A stretch of 64,000 nt of DNA. Origin: JASGDN01 sp049840815. GTDB taxonomy: Bacteria > Chloroflexota > Chloroflexia > Thermomicrobiales > UBA6265. The stretch is taken from positions 248,001-312,000 of the forward strand of contig JASGJI010000005.1 of the NCBI GenBank assembly GCA_049840815.1, in the 5' to 3' direction. The stretch's first letter is position 1, and each line of letters starts with the position of its first letter. A program made the translations under genes and the position numbers. The notes below the pieces were generated by a model. It made no database searches, had not been told where the DNA came from, and saw only the letters and a list, made by a program, of their open reading frames with translations. Below are positions 24,690 to 33,249 of the stretch, piece after piece.

Positions 24690-26363
24690 ATGTCCAACCA
24701 CGGTACGGATTACTCGCAGGTCGAACTCCTGCGTTCCCTCACCCGCGACATCATGCATGGCCGCATCAGCCGCCGCGATGCGGTGCTGCGTGGGGCCGCG
24801 CTCGGCCTCGGCGCGTCGGCCCTGATGGCGTTGAACGGCGGCATCGCCTTCGCCCAGACCCCGGAAGCGTCCCCGGCCGCCTCGCCGGTCGCCGTGGAAG
24901 CGGCTCCGACTGCCGACCCCAATGCGAAGACTGGCGGCACGCTGAAGGTTGGCCTCCAGGCCGATCCCGCCGAGCTGGACCCGCACAAGACCCAGCTGAC
25001 CGCAGCCTGGCACGTGATCGAGCACATTTACGATGGTCTCGTCTCCGTCAGCCCGGCGCTGACCCCGGTTCCGGCCCTCGCCGAGAGCTGGGAGATCTCG
25101 GCGGACGGCCTCACCTACACCTTCAAGCTCCGCGCTGGGGTGAAGTTCCACAACGGTCGCGAGATGACCGCCGACGACGTCAAGTACAGCCTCGAGCGCA
25201 TCAGCGATCCGGCCACGGCATCGCCGTCGGCATCGGACTTCGAGGTCATCGCCTCCATTGAAGCGCCCGATGCCGGCACCGCCGTCATCACGCTGAAGAC
25301 CGCCGATGCCTCCTTCATGTCCAAGCTGATGGGCAATGCTGCGAAGGTGGTCCCGCAGGAGGAAGTCGAGAAGAACGGCGACCTCATGAACACCGCCGTC
25401 GGCACCGGCCCCTTCAAGTTCGTGGAGTACATCCCGAACAGCTCCTTCAAGGTCGAGAAGAACGCCGACTTCTGGATTCCGGGCCTGCCGTACCTCGATG
25501 CTATCGAGTTCACCATTGCGCCGGAGGCCACCTCCCGCACGGCGGCGCTCGTGTCGAACACGGTCGACTTCATCGAGTACGCCCCGGTTCAGGACATGGG
25601 CACCTTCGAAGGCGACTCCACCATCGCGGTCACCGGCGATGCCAACACGAACATCCGCTACATGGCCATCAACGTCTCCCGCGAGCCGTATGACAAGATC
25701 GAGGTCCGCGAGGCGATCGCCAAGGTCATCGACCGCGGTCCGATCATCGATGCCTCCATCTTCGGCTTCGGCACCCCGATGCAGTCGGTCTTCCCGGAGA
25801 GCTTCTGGGCGGGTCTGCCGCAGGACATCCCGGCAGTGGACGTCGACGGCGCCAAGGCCCTGCTGGAGCAGGCCGGTGTCTCCGGCCTGAAGCCGGTCAT
25901 CACGTCGTGGGCGTCGTATCCCTTCCTCTCGAACGCGGCGGTGGTCATCCAGGAGCAGCTGAAGGCGATCGGCATCGAGGCCGAGCTGAACCTCCAGGAG
26001 AACGCGACCTACCTCGCCGACTACTTTGCCGGTAACTTCGACCTCTCGGTCACGGGCACCAGCGGGTACATCGATCCGAACGACGTCCTCTACCAGAACT
26101 TCAAGACGGGCGCGGACAACAACGGTATCCAGTACAGCAACGCCGAAGTCGATTCGCTCCTCGATCAGGGTCTCGCGGAGACTGATCAGGCCAAGCGGGC
26201 CGAGATCTACACCCAGGTCCAGACGATCCTGCTCAAGGATCTGCCGTGGGTCAACCTCTTCATCGCCAACCAGTACGAGGCGATGCGCACCTTCGTGAAG
26301 GGCTACGTCCACCTCGCCACGGGCAGCAACGCCTACTTCCGCGTGGTCTGGCTCGACCAGTAG
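24690..26363 (+). CDS. ABC transporter substrate-binding protein, family 5 (peptide/opine type)
   Basis: Extracellular solute-binding protein of the DppA/OppA superfamily, 557 residues. The N-terminus GRISRRDAVLRGAALGLGAS is a twin-arginine signal; after FAQ comes the low-complexity linker TPEASPAASPVAVEAAPTAD. The mature domain starts GGTLKVGLQADPAELDPHKT and contains VKFHNGREMTADDVKYSLER, both family hallmarks, and AVGTGPFKFVEY. The ATG at 24690 has GGAGA upstream. It is the first of two paralogous binding proteins before the DppB/DppC permeases. Peptides, nickel and oligosaccharides are all known ligands of this family. Confidence 0.93.
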   Translation: MSNHGTDYSQVELLRSLTRDIMHGRISRRDAVLRGAALGLGASALMALNGGIAFAQTPEASPAASPVAVEAAPTADPNAKTGGTLKVGLQADPAELDPHKTQLTAAWHVIEHIYDGLVSVSPALTPVPALAESWEISADGLTYTFKLRAGVKFHNGREMTADDVKYSLERISDPATASPSASDFEVIASIEAPDAGTAVITLKTADASFMSKLMGNAAKVVPQEEVEKNGDLMNTAVGTGPFKFVEYIPNSSFKVEKNADFWIPGLPYLDAIEFTIAPEATSRTAALVSNTVDFIEYAPVQDMGTFEGDSTIAVTGDANTNIRYMAINVSREPYDKIEVREAIAKVIDRGPIIDASIFGFGTPMQSVFPESFWAGLPQDIPAVDVDGAKALLEQAGVSGLKPVITSWASYPFLSNAAVVIQEQLKAIGIEAELNLQENATYLADYFAGNFDLSVTGTSGYIDPNDVLYQNFKTGADNNGIQYSNAEVDSLLDQGLAETDQAKRAEIYTQVQTILLKDLPWVNLFIANQYEAMRTFVKGYVHLATGSNAYFRVVWLDQ

Positions 26364-26413
26364 TCCCGATTGTCGCCCGATCCGTTTCGGGTGATGCGCA
26401 GGACAACGAGTGA

Positions 26414-26448
26414 CGGAGGGCACCGGACATTGGTCTCGGTGCCCTCCG
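26414..26448 (+). terminator. Hairpin between the two binding-protein genes
   Basis: Arms CGGAGGGCACCG and CGGTGCCCTCCG (12 bp) around an 11-base loop, about 50 bases after the stop of the first binding-protein gene. Likely an attenuating or mRNA-stabilising terminator. Confidence 0.6.
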
Positions 26449-26478
26449 CTCGTCCGGAAGTCGCGTTAGGATGTGGCC

Positions 26479-28176
26479 ATGTCCATCCGCGTGACCGTCA
26501 CCACGGGTCCCAAACGCAAAGGCAGCACGTTCATGGTTTCCGTCCCCTCCCAGCGCGACCGGCTCGACCCCTCCACCCTGAATGACATGCAGGACGAGCA
26601 GACCATCTCCCGACGCCATCTCGTCGCGGCGTCGGCGGGCCTCGCCGTTGCCCCCATCCTGATCGGCACGGCCACCGCATCGGCGCAGGCGGCAACCCCG
26701 GAGGCATCAGCAGCGGCATCGCCAACCGCCCAGCCTGTCTCCGGCGGCCGCCTGCGCTTTGCCGTGCAGGGCGATCCCTCCGAACTCGATCCGGCGTTGA
26801 CGAATCTCGCGGCAGCCGGGCTCGTAATCGACCTGATGTACGAAGGTCTGACCCACGAAGGAGCGGACCTCTCCATTGGCCCGGCCCTCGCCGAATCATG
26901 GATGGTCTCCGACGATCAGCTGACCTATACCTTCGCGCTGCGACAGGGCGTGACGTTCCACAACGGGCGGGCGTTCGTGGCGAAGGATGTCGCCTACACC
27001 TTCGAGCGCATCCAGAACCCGGATACCGCCTCGCCGTGGGCAACCTCGCTGGCGGGGGTCTCCGCGATCGAGACGCCGGACGATGGCACCGTGGTGCTGA
27101 CGCTGAAGACGCCGGACGCCTCGTTCCTCGCGCGGCTGGCCGGACGCGGTCTTGTCATCGTGCCGCAGGAAGAGGTCGAGAAGAATGGCGATCTCCTGAA
27201 CACGGCGGTCGGCACCGGGCCGTTCACCTTCAAGGACTACGTACCCGGCTCCACGCTGACGCTGGACCGCAACGGAAGCTACTGGGACCCCGGCAAGCCG
27301 TATCTGGACGGGATCGACATCGTGATCGCCTCCGACGATACGCAGCGGGCGGCGGCGCTGATTTCCGGCACGGTCGACCTGGCCGAGCAAGTGGGTCAGA
27401 AGGACATCACGCTCATTCAGGCGGAGAGCGATCTCCGGCTCGATGGCGGCGCGACCACGAACCTGCGCTGGCTGGTCTTCAACCTCCGGCGCGAGCCGTT
27501 CGACAAGCCCGAGTTCCGGCAAGCCGTCTTCAAGGCCATCGACCGCAGCCCGATCATCGATGCGGCGGTGTTTGGATATGGACAGCCGCTGGTCGGCCTC
27601 TACCCGGAGAATTTCTGGGCCGGCTACCACGGCGAGATTCCGGCGCAAGACCTCGACGGCGCGAAGGCGTTGCTGGCGCAGGTGACGCTGCCGAACGGAT
27701 TCCGTCCGAAGATCCTCACATGGTCACAGTACAAGTTCCTCTCCGATACCTCCGTGGTGGTCCAGGAGCAGCTGAAGCAGATCGGCATCGAGAGCGAGAT
27801 CGATCCGCAGGAAAACGCGATCTACCTGGAGCAGTACTTCGGCGGCGAGTTCGACATCGCGATCATGGGCGCGGCGGGCTACGTCGATCCGAACGACTGG
27901 CCGGAGCAGAGCCTGAAGACCGGTTCCGTGAATAATGCCGCCGGCTACAGCAATCCGGACTTCGACCAGTTGATCGAGGAAGGCCTCGCCACCACGGATC
28001 AGACGGAGCGCGCGCCGATCTACCAGCAATTGCAGGAGGTCCTGATCGCGGATTCGCCATGGATCAACCTCTACACCTCGGAATCGTTCGTCGGGCTCCG
28101 CAGCTCGGTCCAGGGGTTCACCCGCTACGTCTCCGGCAGCTTCGTCTCGCTCCGCGAGACCTGGCTCGCCTCGTAA
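26479..28176 (+). CDS. ABC transporter substrate-binding protein, family 5, second copy
   Basis: Paralogue of the previous gene, about 565 residues. It has QTISRRHLVAASAGLAVAPI (twin-arginine signal), then ATPEASAAASPTAQPVS, then GGRLRFAVQGDPSELDPAL and VTFHNGRAFVAKDVAYTFER. The start is uncertain: ATG 26479 follows AGGATG but gives a long cytoplasmic leader of about 45 residues before the Arg pair; an ATG at 26587 would give a normal-length signal but has no ribosome site. The two binding proteins differ mostly in the ligand-facing segments, so they may serve the same permeases for different ligands. Confidence 0.9.
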   Translation: MSIRVTVTTGPKRKGSTFMVSVPSQRDRLDPSTLNDMQDEQTISRRHLVAASAGLAVAPILIGTATASAQAATPEASAAASPTAQPVSGGRLRFAVQGDPSELDPALTNLAAAGLVIDLMYEGLTHEGADLSIGPALAESWMVSDDQLTYTFALRQGVTFHNGRAFVAKDVAYTFERIQNPDTASPWATSLAGVSAIETPDDGTVVLTLKTPDASFLARLAGRGLVIVPQEEVEKNGDLLNTAVGTGPFTFKDYVPGSTLTLDRNGSYWDPGKPYLDGIDIVIASDDTQRAAALISGTVDLAEQVGQKDITLIQAESDLRLDGGATTNLRWLVFNLRREPFDKPEFRQAVFKAIDRSPIIDAAVFGYGQPLVGLYPENFWAGYHGEIPAQDLDGAKALLAQVTLPNGFRPKILTWSQYKFLSDTSVVVQEQLKQIGIESEIDPQENAIYLEQYFGGEFDIAIMGAAGYVDPNDWPEQSLKTGSVNNAAGYSNPDFDQLIEEGLATTDQTERAPIYQQLQEVLIADSPWINLYTSESFVGLRSSVQGFTRYVSGSFVSLRETWLAS

Positions 28177-28272
28177 GGTCCGCCCCGCTCGACCCGATCC
28201 ACCTGCCCCAAGGCAGGTCCCGACCACCGTCTCCTATCACACCCCTCCACCGGGAAGTCAGGAACCTCGCGC

Positions 28273-29223
28273 ATGCTCAAGTTCATCCTCCAACGTGTTC
28301 TCCTGCTCTTCCCGGTGTTGCTGGGCGTGTCGCTGGTGACGTTCATCATCGTGCGCTCCATTCCCGGCGATCCGGTGGATGTGCTCCTCGGTGCCGATCG
28401 ACGCACCACCGAGGAGCAGCGAGCGGCCATCGCGAAGTCCTACGGCCTCGACCAGCCGCTGCCGGTGCAGTATGTCAAGTGGCTTGGCCATGTCGCGACC
28501 GGCGATCTCGGCAAGTCGCTGCGCACCAAGCGCCCGCTGACCCAGGAACTCCGCCTGCGCCTTCCGGTCACGGTGGAACTGACATTGCTGGCCGGGTTGA
28601 TCGGGGCGACGCCCGCCCTGATCTTTGGCGTGCTGGCCGCGTTGCGGCGCAATTCTAGATTCGACTGGCTGGCGACCGTCGGGACGCTGATAGGTATCTC
28701 GTTGCCCAATTTCCTGCTGGCGACCGTGCTGGTGCTCATCTTCTCGTTCAAGCTGAAATGGTTACCACCAGTCGGGTACACGCCATTCGCCGATGATCCA
28801 ATCCAGAACCTGAAAACGATGATCATGCCGGCGATCAGCCTCGGCCTGCCGCTGGCGGCGATCCTGATGCGCATCACGCGGTCGTCCGTCCTGGAAGTGC
28901 TAAATCAGGAATACGTGCGCGTCGCGCGGGCGAAGGGACTCAGCCAGCGCCGCGTGGTGATGCGCCATGTGCTGCCAAACGCGGGTATCCCCATCCTGAC
29001 GGTGATCGGCATCCAGCTGGCGGCCCTGCTCGGTGGCACCGTCATCATCGAGCAGATCTTCGGCCTGCCGGGCGTGGGCCGCTACATCTACGAAGCCATC
29101 GCGAATCGCGATTACCCGGTCGTCCAGAGCGTCACGCTGGTGATGGCGACGATCTTCGTGCTGGTCAGCGTGCTGGTGGATGTGCTGTACGCCGTCCTCG
29201 ACCCGCGACTCCGCACCCGGTGA
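28273..29223 (+). CDS. ABC transporter permease, DppB type
   Basis: Membrane subunit of a peptide-type importer, 316 residues. It starts MLKFILQRVLLLFPVLLGVS and has IPGDPVDVLLG and GDLGKSL, all typical of DppB. The EAA loop is QEYVRVARAKGLSQRRVVMRHVLP. The ATG at 28273 has AGGA eight bases upstream. It pairs with the DppC-type gene 58 bp downstream. No DppD/DppF ATPase gene is in the cluster. Confidence 0.95.
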   Translation: MLKFILQRVLLLFPVLLGVSLVTFIIVRSIPGDPVDVLLGADRRTTEEQRAAIAKSYGLDQPLPVQYVKWLGHVATGDLGKSLRTKRPLTQELRLRLPVTVELTLLAGLIGATPALIFGVLAALRRNSRFDWLATVGTLIGISLPNFLLATVLVLIFSFKLKWLPPVGYTPFADDPIQNLKTMIMPAISLGLPLAAILMRITRSSVLEVLNQEYVRVARAKGLSQRRVVMRHVLPNAGIPILTVIGIQLAALLGGTVIIEQIFGLPGVGRYIYEAIANRDYPVVQSVTLVMATIFVLVSVLVDVLYAVLDPRLRTR

Positions 29224-29281
29224 TGTCCCACCCCACATCCTTCACCTGGCTATCCATTCCTCGCGACAGGCAGCATGACCG

Positions 29282-30244
29282 ATGAGCGACGCATCAACGA
29301 CACCAACGACCACCCCTGCCCTCTCCCAGACCGGCTCGACCGGCGACCAGACGGGGAAGCCCCGAGCTCCGCTCAGCGCGGCGGCGTCCGCAGCATCGAT
29401 GCCGAAGCGACGCAACCTCTGGCAGGTGCTTCGCCGCCAGAAGCTGGCATTGACCGGCATGATCATCGTCGGGTTCTTCCTGATCGTGGCGATCATCGGT
29501 CCGTTCTTCGCGCCCCACGGCGCGACGGAGCAGTTCTCCGCCTATCGCCTGAAGCCACCCTCCCGCGAATTCCTCTTCGGGAATGACGAGTTCGGGCGCG
29601 ATGTCTTCTCCCGGCTGATCTACGGCGCGCGCATCTCGTTCCAGGTCGGCTTCGTCGCCGTCGGCATCTCCTCGGCCATCGGCATCACGCTCGGCCTGAT
29701 CGCGGGGTATTTCCGAGGCTGGGTGGACAACATCCTGATGCTCTTCATGGATGTGCTCTACGCCTTCCCGACAATCCTGCTGGCGATTGCGATCATGACG
29801 GCGCTCGGCAGCTCGCTGGTGAACGTGATGATCGCCATCGGCATCGTGAATGTGCCGACCTTCATGCGGGTGGTGCGCGGCGCCGTGCTCTCTGTCCGCA
29901 ACCAGACGTATGTGGAGGCCGCGAACTCGATCGGCGCGTCAACAGGGCGCATCCTGACGCTGCATATCTTCCCGAACATCACCGCACCGTTGATCGTGCA
30001 CGTCTCGCTGAACTTCGCGTTCGCGGTGCTGGCGGAGGCGTCGCTGGCCTACCTCGGCCTGGGGAACAAGCCGCCCTCCCCATCGTGGGGGTCGATGATC
30101 TCCAGCTCCTACCAGTTCCTGCAGCTGGCCCCGTGGGCGGCGCTGTTCCCCGGTGCAGCCCTCGCGCTGACGGTGCTGGGATTCAACCTGCTGGGCGACG
30201 GCCTGCGCGACGCGCTGGACCCCCGCCTCCGCAGCGAGGCGTAG
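29282..30244 (+). CDS. ABC transporter permease, DppC type
   Basis: Partner permease, 320 residues. It has an unusually long Thr/Pro/Ala-rich N-terminal leader (about 40 residues) before the LWQVLRRQKLALTGMIIVGF start that usually opens DppC. It then has FLFGNDEFGRDVFSRLIYGA and the EAA loop QTYVEAANSIGASTGRILTLH. ATG 29282 is used; another ATG seven bases upstream is in a different frame. The ribosome site is weak. A long terminator hairpin follows, so the operon is binding protein x2, dppB, dppC. Confidence 0.94.
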   Translation: MSDASTTPTTTPALSQTGSTGDQTGKPRAPLSAAASAASMPKRRNLWQVLRRQKLALTGMIIVGFFLIVAIIGPFFAPHGATEQFSAYRLKPPSREFLFGNDEFGRDVFSRLIYGARISFQVGFVAVGISSAIGITLGLIAGYFRGWVDNILMLFMDVLYAFPTILLAIAIMTALGSSLVNVMIAIGIVNVPTFMRVVRGAVLSVRNQTYVEAANSIGASTGRILTLHIFPNITAPLIVHVSLNFAFAVLAEASLAYLGLGNKPPSPSWGSMISSSYQFLQLAPWAALFPGAALALTVLGFNLLGDGLRDALDPRLRSEA

Positions 30245-30262
30245 ATCGTCCGACAGGCTGCA

Positions 30263-30311
30263 CAAGACGAGAGAGGGCTCCGGCGACATGCCGGAGCCTT
30301 CTCTCGTCTTG
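30263..30311 (+). terminator. Hairpin terminator after the peptide-type ABC operon
   Basis: Long stem with arms starting CAAGACGAGAGAGGGCTCCG and ending CTCTCGTCTTG (22 bp, one G-T pair), loop about five bases. No T-tract. It also lies downstream of uppP on the other strand. Confidence 0.75.
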
Positions 30312-30427
30312 CTTCGTTTCGAGCGGATGGACACGCACGTGACGCGCATCACGGGCATCGCCCGCGGACGCAAGGACCGCCCCGGACGATCACCCACCGT
30401 CGCAACCGGGAACGTCCGGGCGACGCT

Positions 30428-31291
30428 CTACCGGATGACGAGCATCAGGAAGAGGAAGAGGCCAAAGGCGACGCGATAGATCACGAACACCATCGTGCTC
30501 TGCCGCTGGAGGAACTTGAGCAGCCCCCAGATCGTCGCGAAGCCGACGATGCCCGCCGTCACCGCGCCGACAATGAAGAGCAGCACCTCGTGGGAGGTCA
30601 TCCCCTCACCGACCGCATCGAGGATCGCCTTCAGACCCGCACCGAGGATCAGCGGCATGCCGGCAAGGAAGGAGAAGCGCGCCGCATCCGCCCGCTTGAT
30701 GCCCCGGAAGAGCCCTGCCGTCAGCGTCGCGCCGGAGCGGGACGTTCCCGGAATCACGGCCAACGCCTGGGCGCACCCGATGATGATGGCATCGACCCAG
30801 CCGATGCTGGTCAGCGGACGGACGTGCTTCGCGACACGCTCGGCCAGCCCAAGAATGAGGCCGACAACGATCATCATGGTCGCGATGACGGCGATTGCCT
30901 CCCACGAATTCTCATCGGTGTGGAAGAGATCGGAGATCTTGCTCTCCAGCAGCACCCCGGCGATCAGGCCAGGAATCGTGGCGATCACCAGGAGCCATCC
31001 GAGCTTGCCATCCTGCTCGCGCTCGCTCAGCTCATCGCCCGGCGTCGTCAGCAGGTAGGTGGGGCGGGAGATGGCAAGCGGAATCGCCGCCAGCAAGCGC
31101 AGGATCTCGGCGCGGAAGTAGATGACGACCGCGACCAGCGTGCCAAGGTGCAGCGCGGCATCGAACGAGAGGCTGGAGGTCTCCCAATCGAAGAGCCACG
31201 GAAAGATGATGAGATGTGCCGACGACGAAACGGGCAAGAACTCCGTCAACCCCTGGACGATGCCCAGCACGATCGCCTGCCAAATAGCCAT
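30428..31291 (-). CDS. uppP: Undecaprenyl-diphosphatase
   Basis: Membrane phosphatase that recycles undecaprenyl pyrophosphate to the monophosphate carrier for cell-wall synthesis (BacA family, bacitracin resistance). It is 287 residues with about eight hydrophobic segments. The two conserved regions are present: GLTEFLPVSSSAHL near the N-terminus (with the catalytic Glu) and IPGTSRSGATLTAG near residue 165. The ATG at 31291 has AGGGAAC upstream. Downstream of a terminator, so it probably has its own promoter. Confidence 0.96.
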   Translation of the reverse strand: MAIWQAIVLGIVQGLTEFLPVSSSAHLIIFPWLFDWETSSLSFDAALHLGTLVAVVIYFRAEILRLLAAIPLAISRPTYLLTTPGDELSEREQDGKLGWLLVIATIPGLIAGVLLESKISDLFHTDENSWEAIAVIATMMIVVGLILGLAERVAKHVRPLTSIGWVDAIIIGCAQALAVIPGTSRSGATLTAGLFRGIKRADAARFSFLAGMPLILGAGLKAILDAVGEGMTSHEVLLFIVGAVTAGIVGFATIWGLLKFLQRQSTMVFVIYRVAFGLFLFLMLVIR

Positions 31292-31349
31292 GAAGTTCCC
31301 TATCTTCCTCTAGTCGGACGATGGTAGGACAGGTTGCCAGACGCGCGAA

Positions 31350-31388
31350 GGCCGGGCCACGAGTGGTTGTACCACGAACGGCCCGGCC
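31350..31388 (-). terminator. Hairpin terminator after the flippase-like gene
   Basis: Arms GGCCGGGCC and GGCCCGGCC (9 bp) with an inner GTGG/CCAC stem. It lies 18 bases after the stop of the gene at 31406 and before uppP. Confidence 0.65.
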
Positions 31389-31405
31389 CCCGGCAATGGG
31401 AGAAA

Positions 31406-32509
31406 CTAGGAGGATACGGCCTCGCGGGAGGAGCCGATCGTCGCAGGATCGGCGGCATCCGGCGAGTCCGCGACGATACCCTCACCCTCCGCGAGGTCCT
31501 GGATGTTCTTCAGCGAAATCTGCCGCCGGAACCACTCGAACCCGCCCCAGATGGTGATCGGGAAGAGGAGCGCCGCGTGCACGACGATCGCGTAGGCCAG
31601 GGCCTCCGATTCCGGCACCCCGAGCGCGCCGTTCACCACCAGCTTCACACCGTACTCGAACTGGCCGATGTAGCCGGGCGAGGATGGGATGAGCGTCGCC
31701 ATGTTCGCGACCCCAGTGGTCAGCAGCGTGGCAGCAATCCCCATCGCATCGCGCAACTGGGCGCTGAACCCGCGCGCGATGGTCCAGTACATCGACGCTT
31801 CGAGCGACCAGGCGAGGACGGATGTGCCCGCCACCATCGCCAGATCACGCCGCCGCTTCAGCACCGCGAGACCACCAAGGAAGGATTGCGCCAGGTGCTC
31901 CACCTTGTCCGCGATCCGCGTCGGAAGAGGCCCGAGCACGATCTGGAGCAGACGATCGACGAGCGAGCCGCCGAGCGTGAGAATGAAGAGGCCGATGATG
32001 AGCACCGCGAAGACGATGAACGCCACGATCGCCAGATGGCGCAGCTCGCTGGTGAACGAGACGAACGCCATCGCCGCCAGCATGAACCCGAGCATCGTGA
32101 TGCCATCGAAGATGCGCTCCACGGCGATCGTCGCCAGCGAGGACGTCATCGGAACCTTCCGCTCCTTCTGGAGCGTATAGGCGCGGACGATCTCGCCGGT
32201 GCGCAACGGCAGGACGTTGTTCGCCATGTAGCCGATGACCACGATCGGCAGCAGTTCGCGCGGCTTCGCGTCCGTGACCGGTCGCAGCAGGATGCTCCAC
32301 CGGATCGCGCGAACCCAGACACCTGCGAAGTAGAGCAGGAGCGCGGGCAGCATCCACCAGAGGTTCGCCGACTTCAGCGCATCGCGAATCGAGCCGAAGT
32401 CCTGTCCGCGAAAGGCGAAGTAGACGAACACGGCGCTGATTGCGATTCCAACCCAGGCACGCCAGGATCTCACGGGATTATCCGATCGAGCGATACGCGG
32501 CGAGTGCAC
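31406..32509 (-). CDS. Lysylphosphatidylglycerol synthase TM region/UPF0104 family membrane protein
   Basis: Polytopic membrane protein, up to 367 residues. It has the family patterns GSANLWWMLPALLLYFAGVW-like helix 2 region, YMANNVLPLRTGEIVRAYTL, AVERIFDGITMLGFM, and IPSSPGYIGQFEYG near the C-terminus. This domain forms the flippase part of MprF; as a stand-alone protein its substrate is not known, possibly a lipid. The GTG at 32509 begins directly after the infA terminator and has no ribosome site; GTG at 32473 (giving MRSWRAWVGIAI) is an alternative. The last 30 residues are a soluble Asp/Ser-rich tail. Confidence 0.87.
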   Translation of the reverse strand: MHSPRIARSDNPVRSWRAWVGIAISAVFVYFAFRGQDFGSIRDALKSANLWWMLPALLLYFAGVWVRAIRWSILLRPVTDAKPRELLPIVVIGYMANNVLPLRTGEIVRAYTLQKERKVPMTSSLATIAVERIFDGITMLGFMLAAMAFVSFTSELRHLAIVAFIVFAVLIIGLFILTLGGSLVDRLLQIVLGPLPTRIADKVEHLAQSFLGGLAVLKRRRDLAMVAGTSVLAWSLEASMYWTIARGFSAQLRDAMGIAATLLTTGVANMATLIPSSPGYIGQFEYGVKLVVNGALGVPESEALAYAIVVHAALLFPITIWGGFEWFRRQISLKNIQDLAEGEGIVADSPDAADPATIGSSREAVSS

Positions 32510-32510
32510 A

Positions 32511-32536
32511 AAAACGCCGGGGTATCAGCCCCCGGC
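32511..32536 (-). terminator. Intrinsic terminator of infA with T-tract
   Basis: On the minus strand GCCGGGG, a seven-base loop, CCCCGGC, then GTTTTTG. It is the only terminator in the window for which I see a clear T-tract. It abuts the GTG at 32509. Confidence 0.75.
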
Positions 32537-32558
32537 ATTCTCGTCCGCGCGACAACGG

Positions 32559-32885
32559 CTAGCGGTGGCGGAACGTGATCCGGCCACGCGTCAGGTCATA
32601 GGGAGAAAGCTCCACCACGACGCGGTCTCCCGGCAGCACGCGGATATAGTTCCGCCGCATGCGACCGCCGAGGTGCCCGAGCACCTGGTGGCCGTTCTCC
32701 AACTCGACGGTGAACATCGCGTTCGGGAGGGCTTCGACGATCTTGCCCTCGACGGCGATGGCGTCCGGATTGGTGCGACGGGGGCCACTGCTATCGGTGG
32801 ACGCAGCAGCGGGGGTCGAATTGCTGGACGCGGGCGCAGCGCCCGGTCCTGTCTTGCGAGGTGGTGCCTGAGTCTTCTTTACCAA
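32559..32885 (-). CDS. infA: Translation initiation factor IF-1 with N-terminal extension
   Basis: The last 72 or so residues are a normal IF-1 OB fold: IAVEGKIVEALPNAMFTVEL, ENGHQVLGHLGGRMRRNYIR, VLPGDRVVVELSPYDLTRGR. IF-1 binds the ribosomal A site during initiation. Ahead of it lie about 38 in-frame residues (KKTQAPPRKTGPG, then Ala/Ser/Thr-rich). There is no ATG, GTG or TTG codon between this extension and the OB fold, and the TTG at 32885 has AAGGA seven bases upstream. The extension therefore seems to be translated. Standard IF-1 is 70-73 residues. Confidence 0.9.
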   Translation of the reverse strand: MVKKTQAPPRKTGPGAAPASSNSTPAAASTDSSGPRRTNPDAIAVEGKIVEALPNAMFTVELENGHQVLGHLGGRMRRNYIRVLPGDRVVVELSPYDLTRGRITFRHR

Positions 32886-33249
32886 ATTGCCATCCTTGTG
32901 TAACGAGGCCCGCGCCGGGCGCGGGATCTGGGAACGAATCGATCGAGGAGCGGGGAAGCACGCACGGCAGGGTCTGTCGAGGCACGACCCACTCCGGCAT
33001 CTTCCTTGGGAATGACGGGGGAGGTCGGCGGCTACGCTATTCCACCTCATAGTTTAGCGCACCGATGCAACCGAGGGGAGAGATGAGAGACGTGAGGAGT
33101 GAGACGGCCTCCTGCAAACGACCGGAACCGGCTCCCCACCAGGAGCGCGTCTCGCCCGTCCCCTCCCTCATCGTCTCCCGCCTCCGCTACCATGGAACGC
33201 AGATCGACCTGCGGCGCGTCGCCTGCCGCCTCACGCAAGGATCACCATC
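32886..33249. other. 364 bp divergent gap with one R5 repeat
   Basis: This lies between infA and the methyltransferase gene. It holds an R5 unit near 33080 and otherwise nothing that I recognise. Confidence 0.45.
33078..33104. repeat. R5 purine-rich repeat
   Basis: GAGAGATGAGAGACGTGAGG followed by AGTGAGAC, the same unit as at 17023, 20526 and 59767. Confidence 0.55.
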
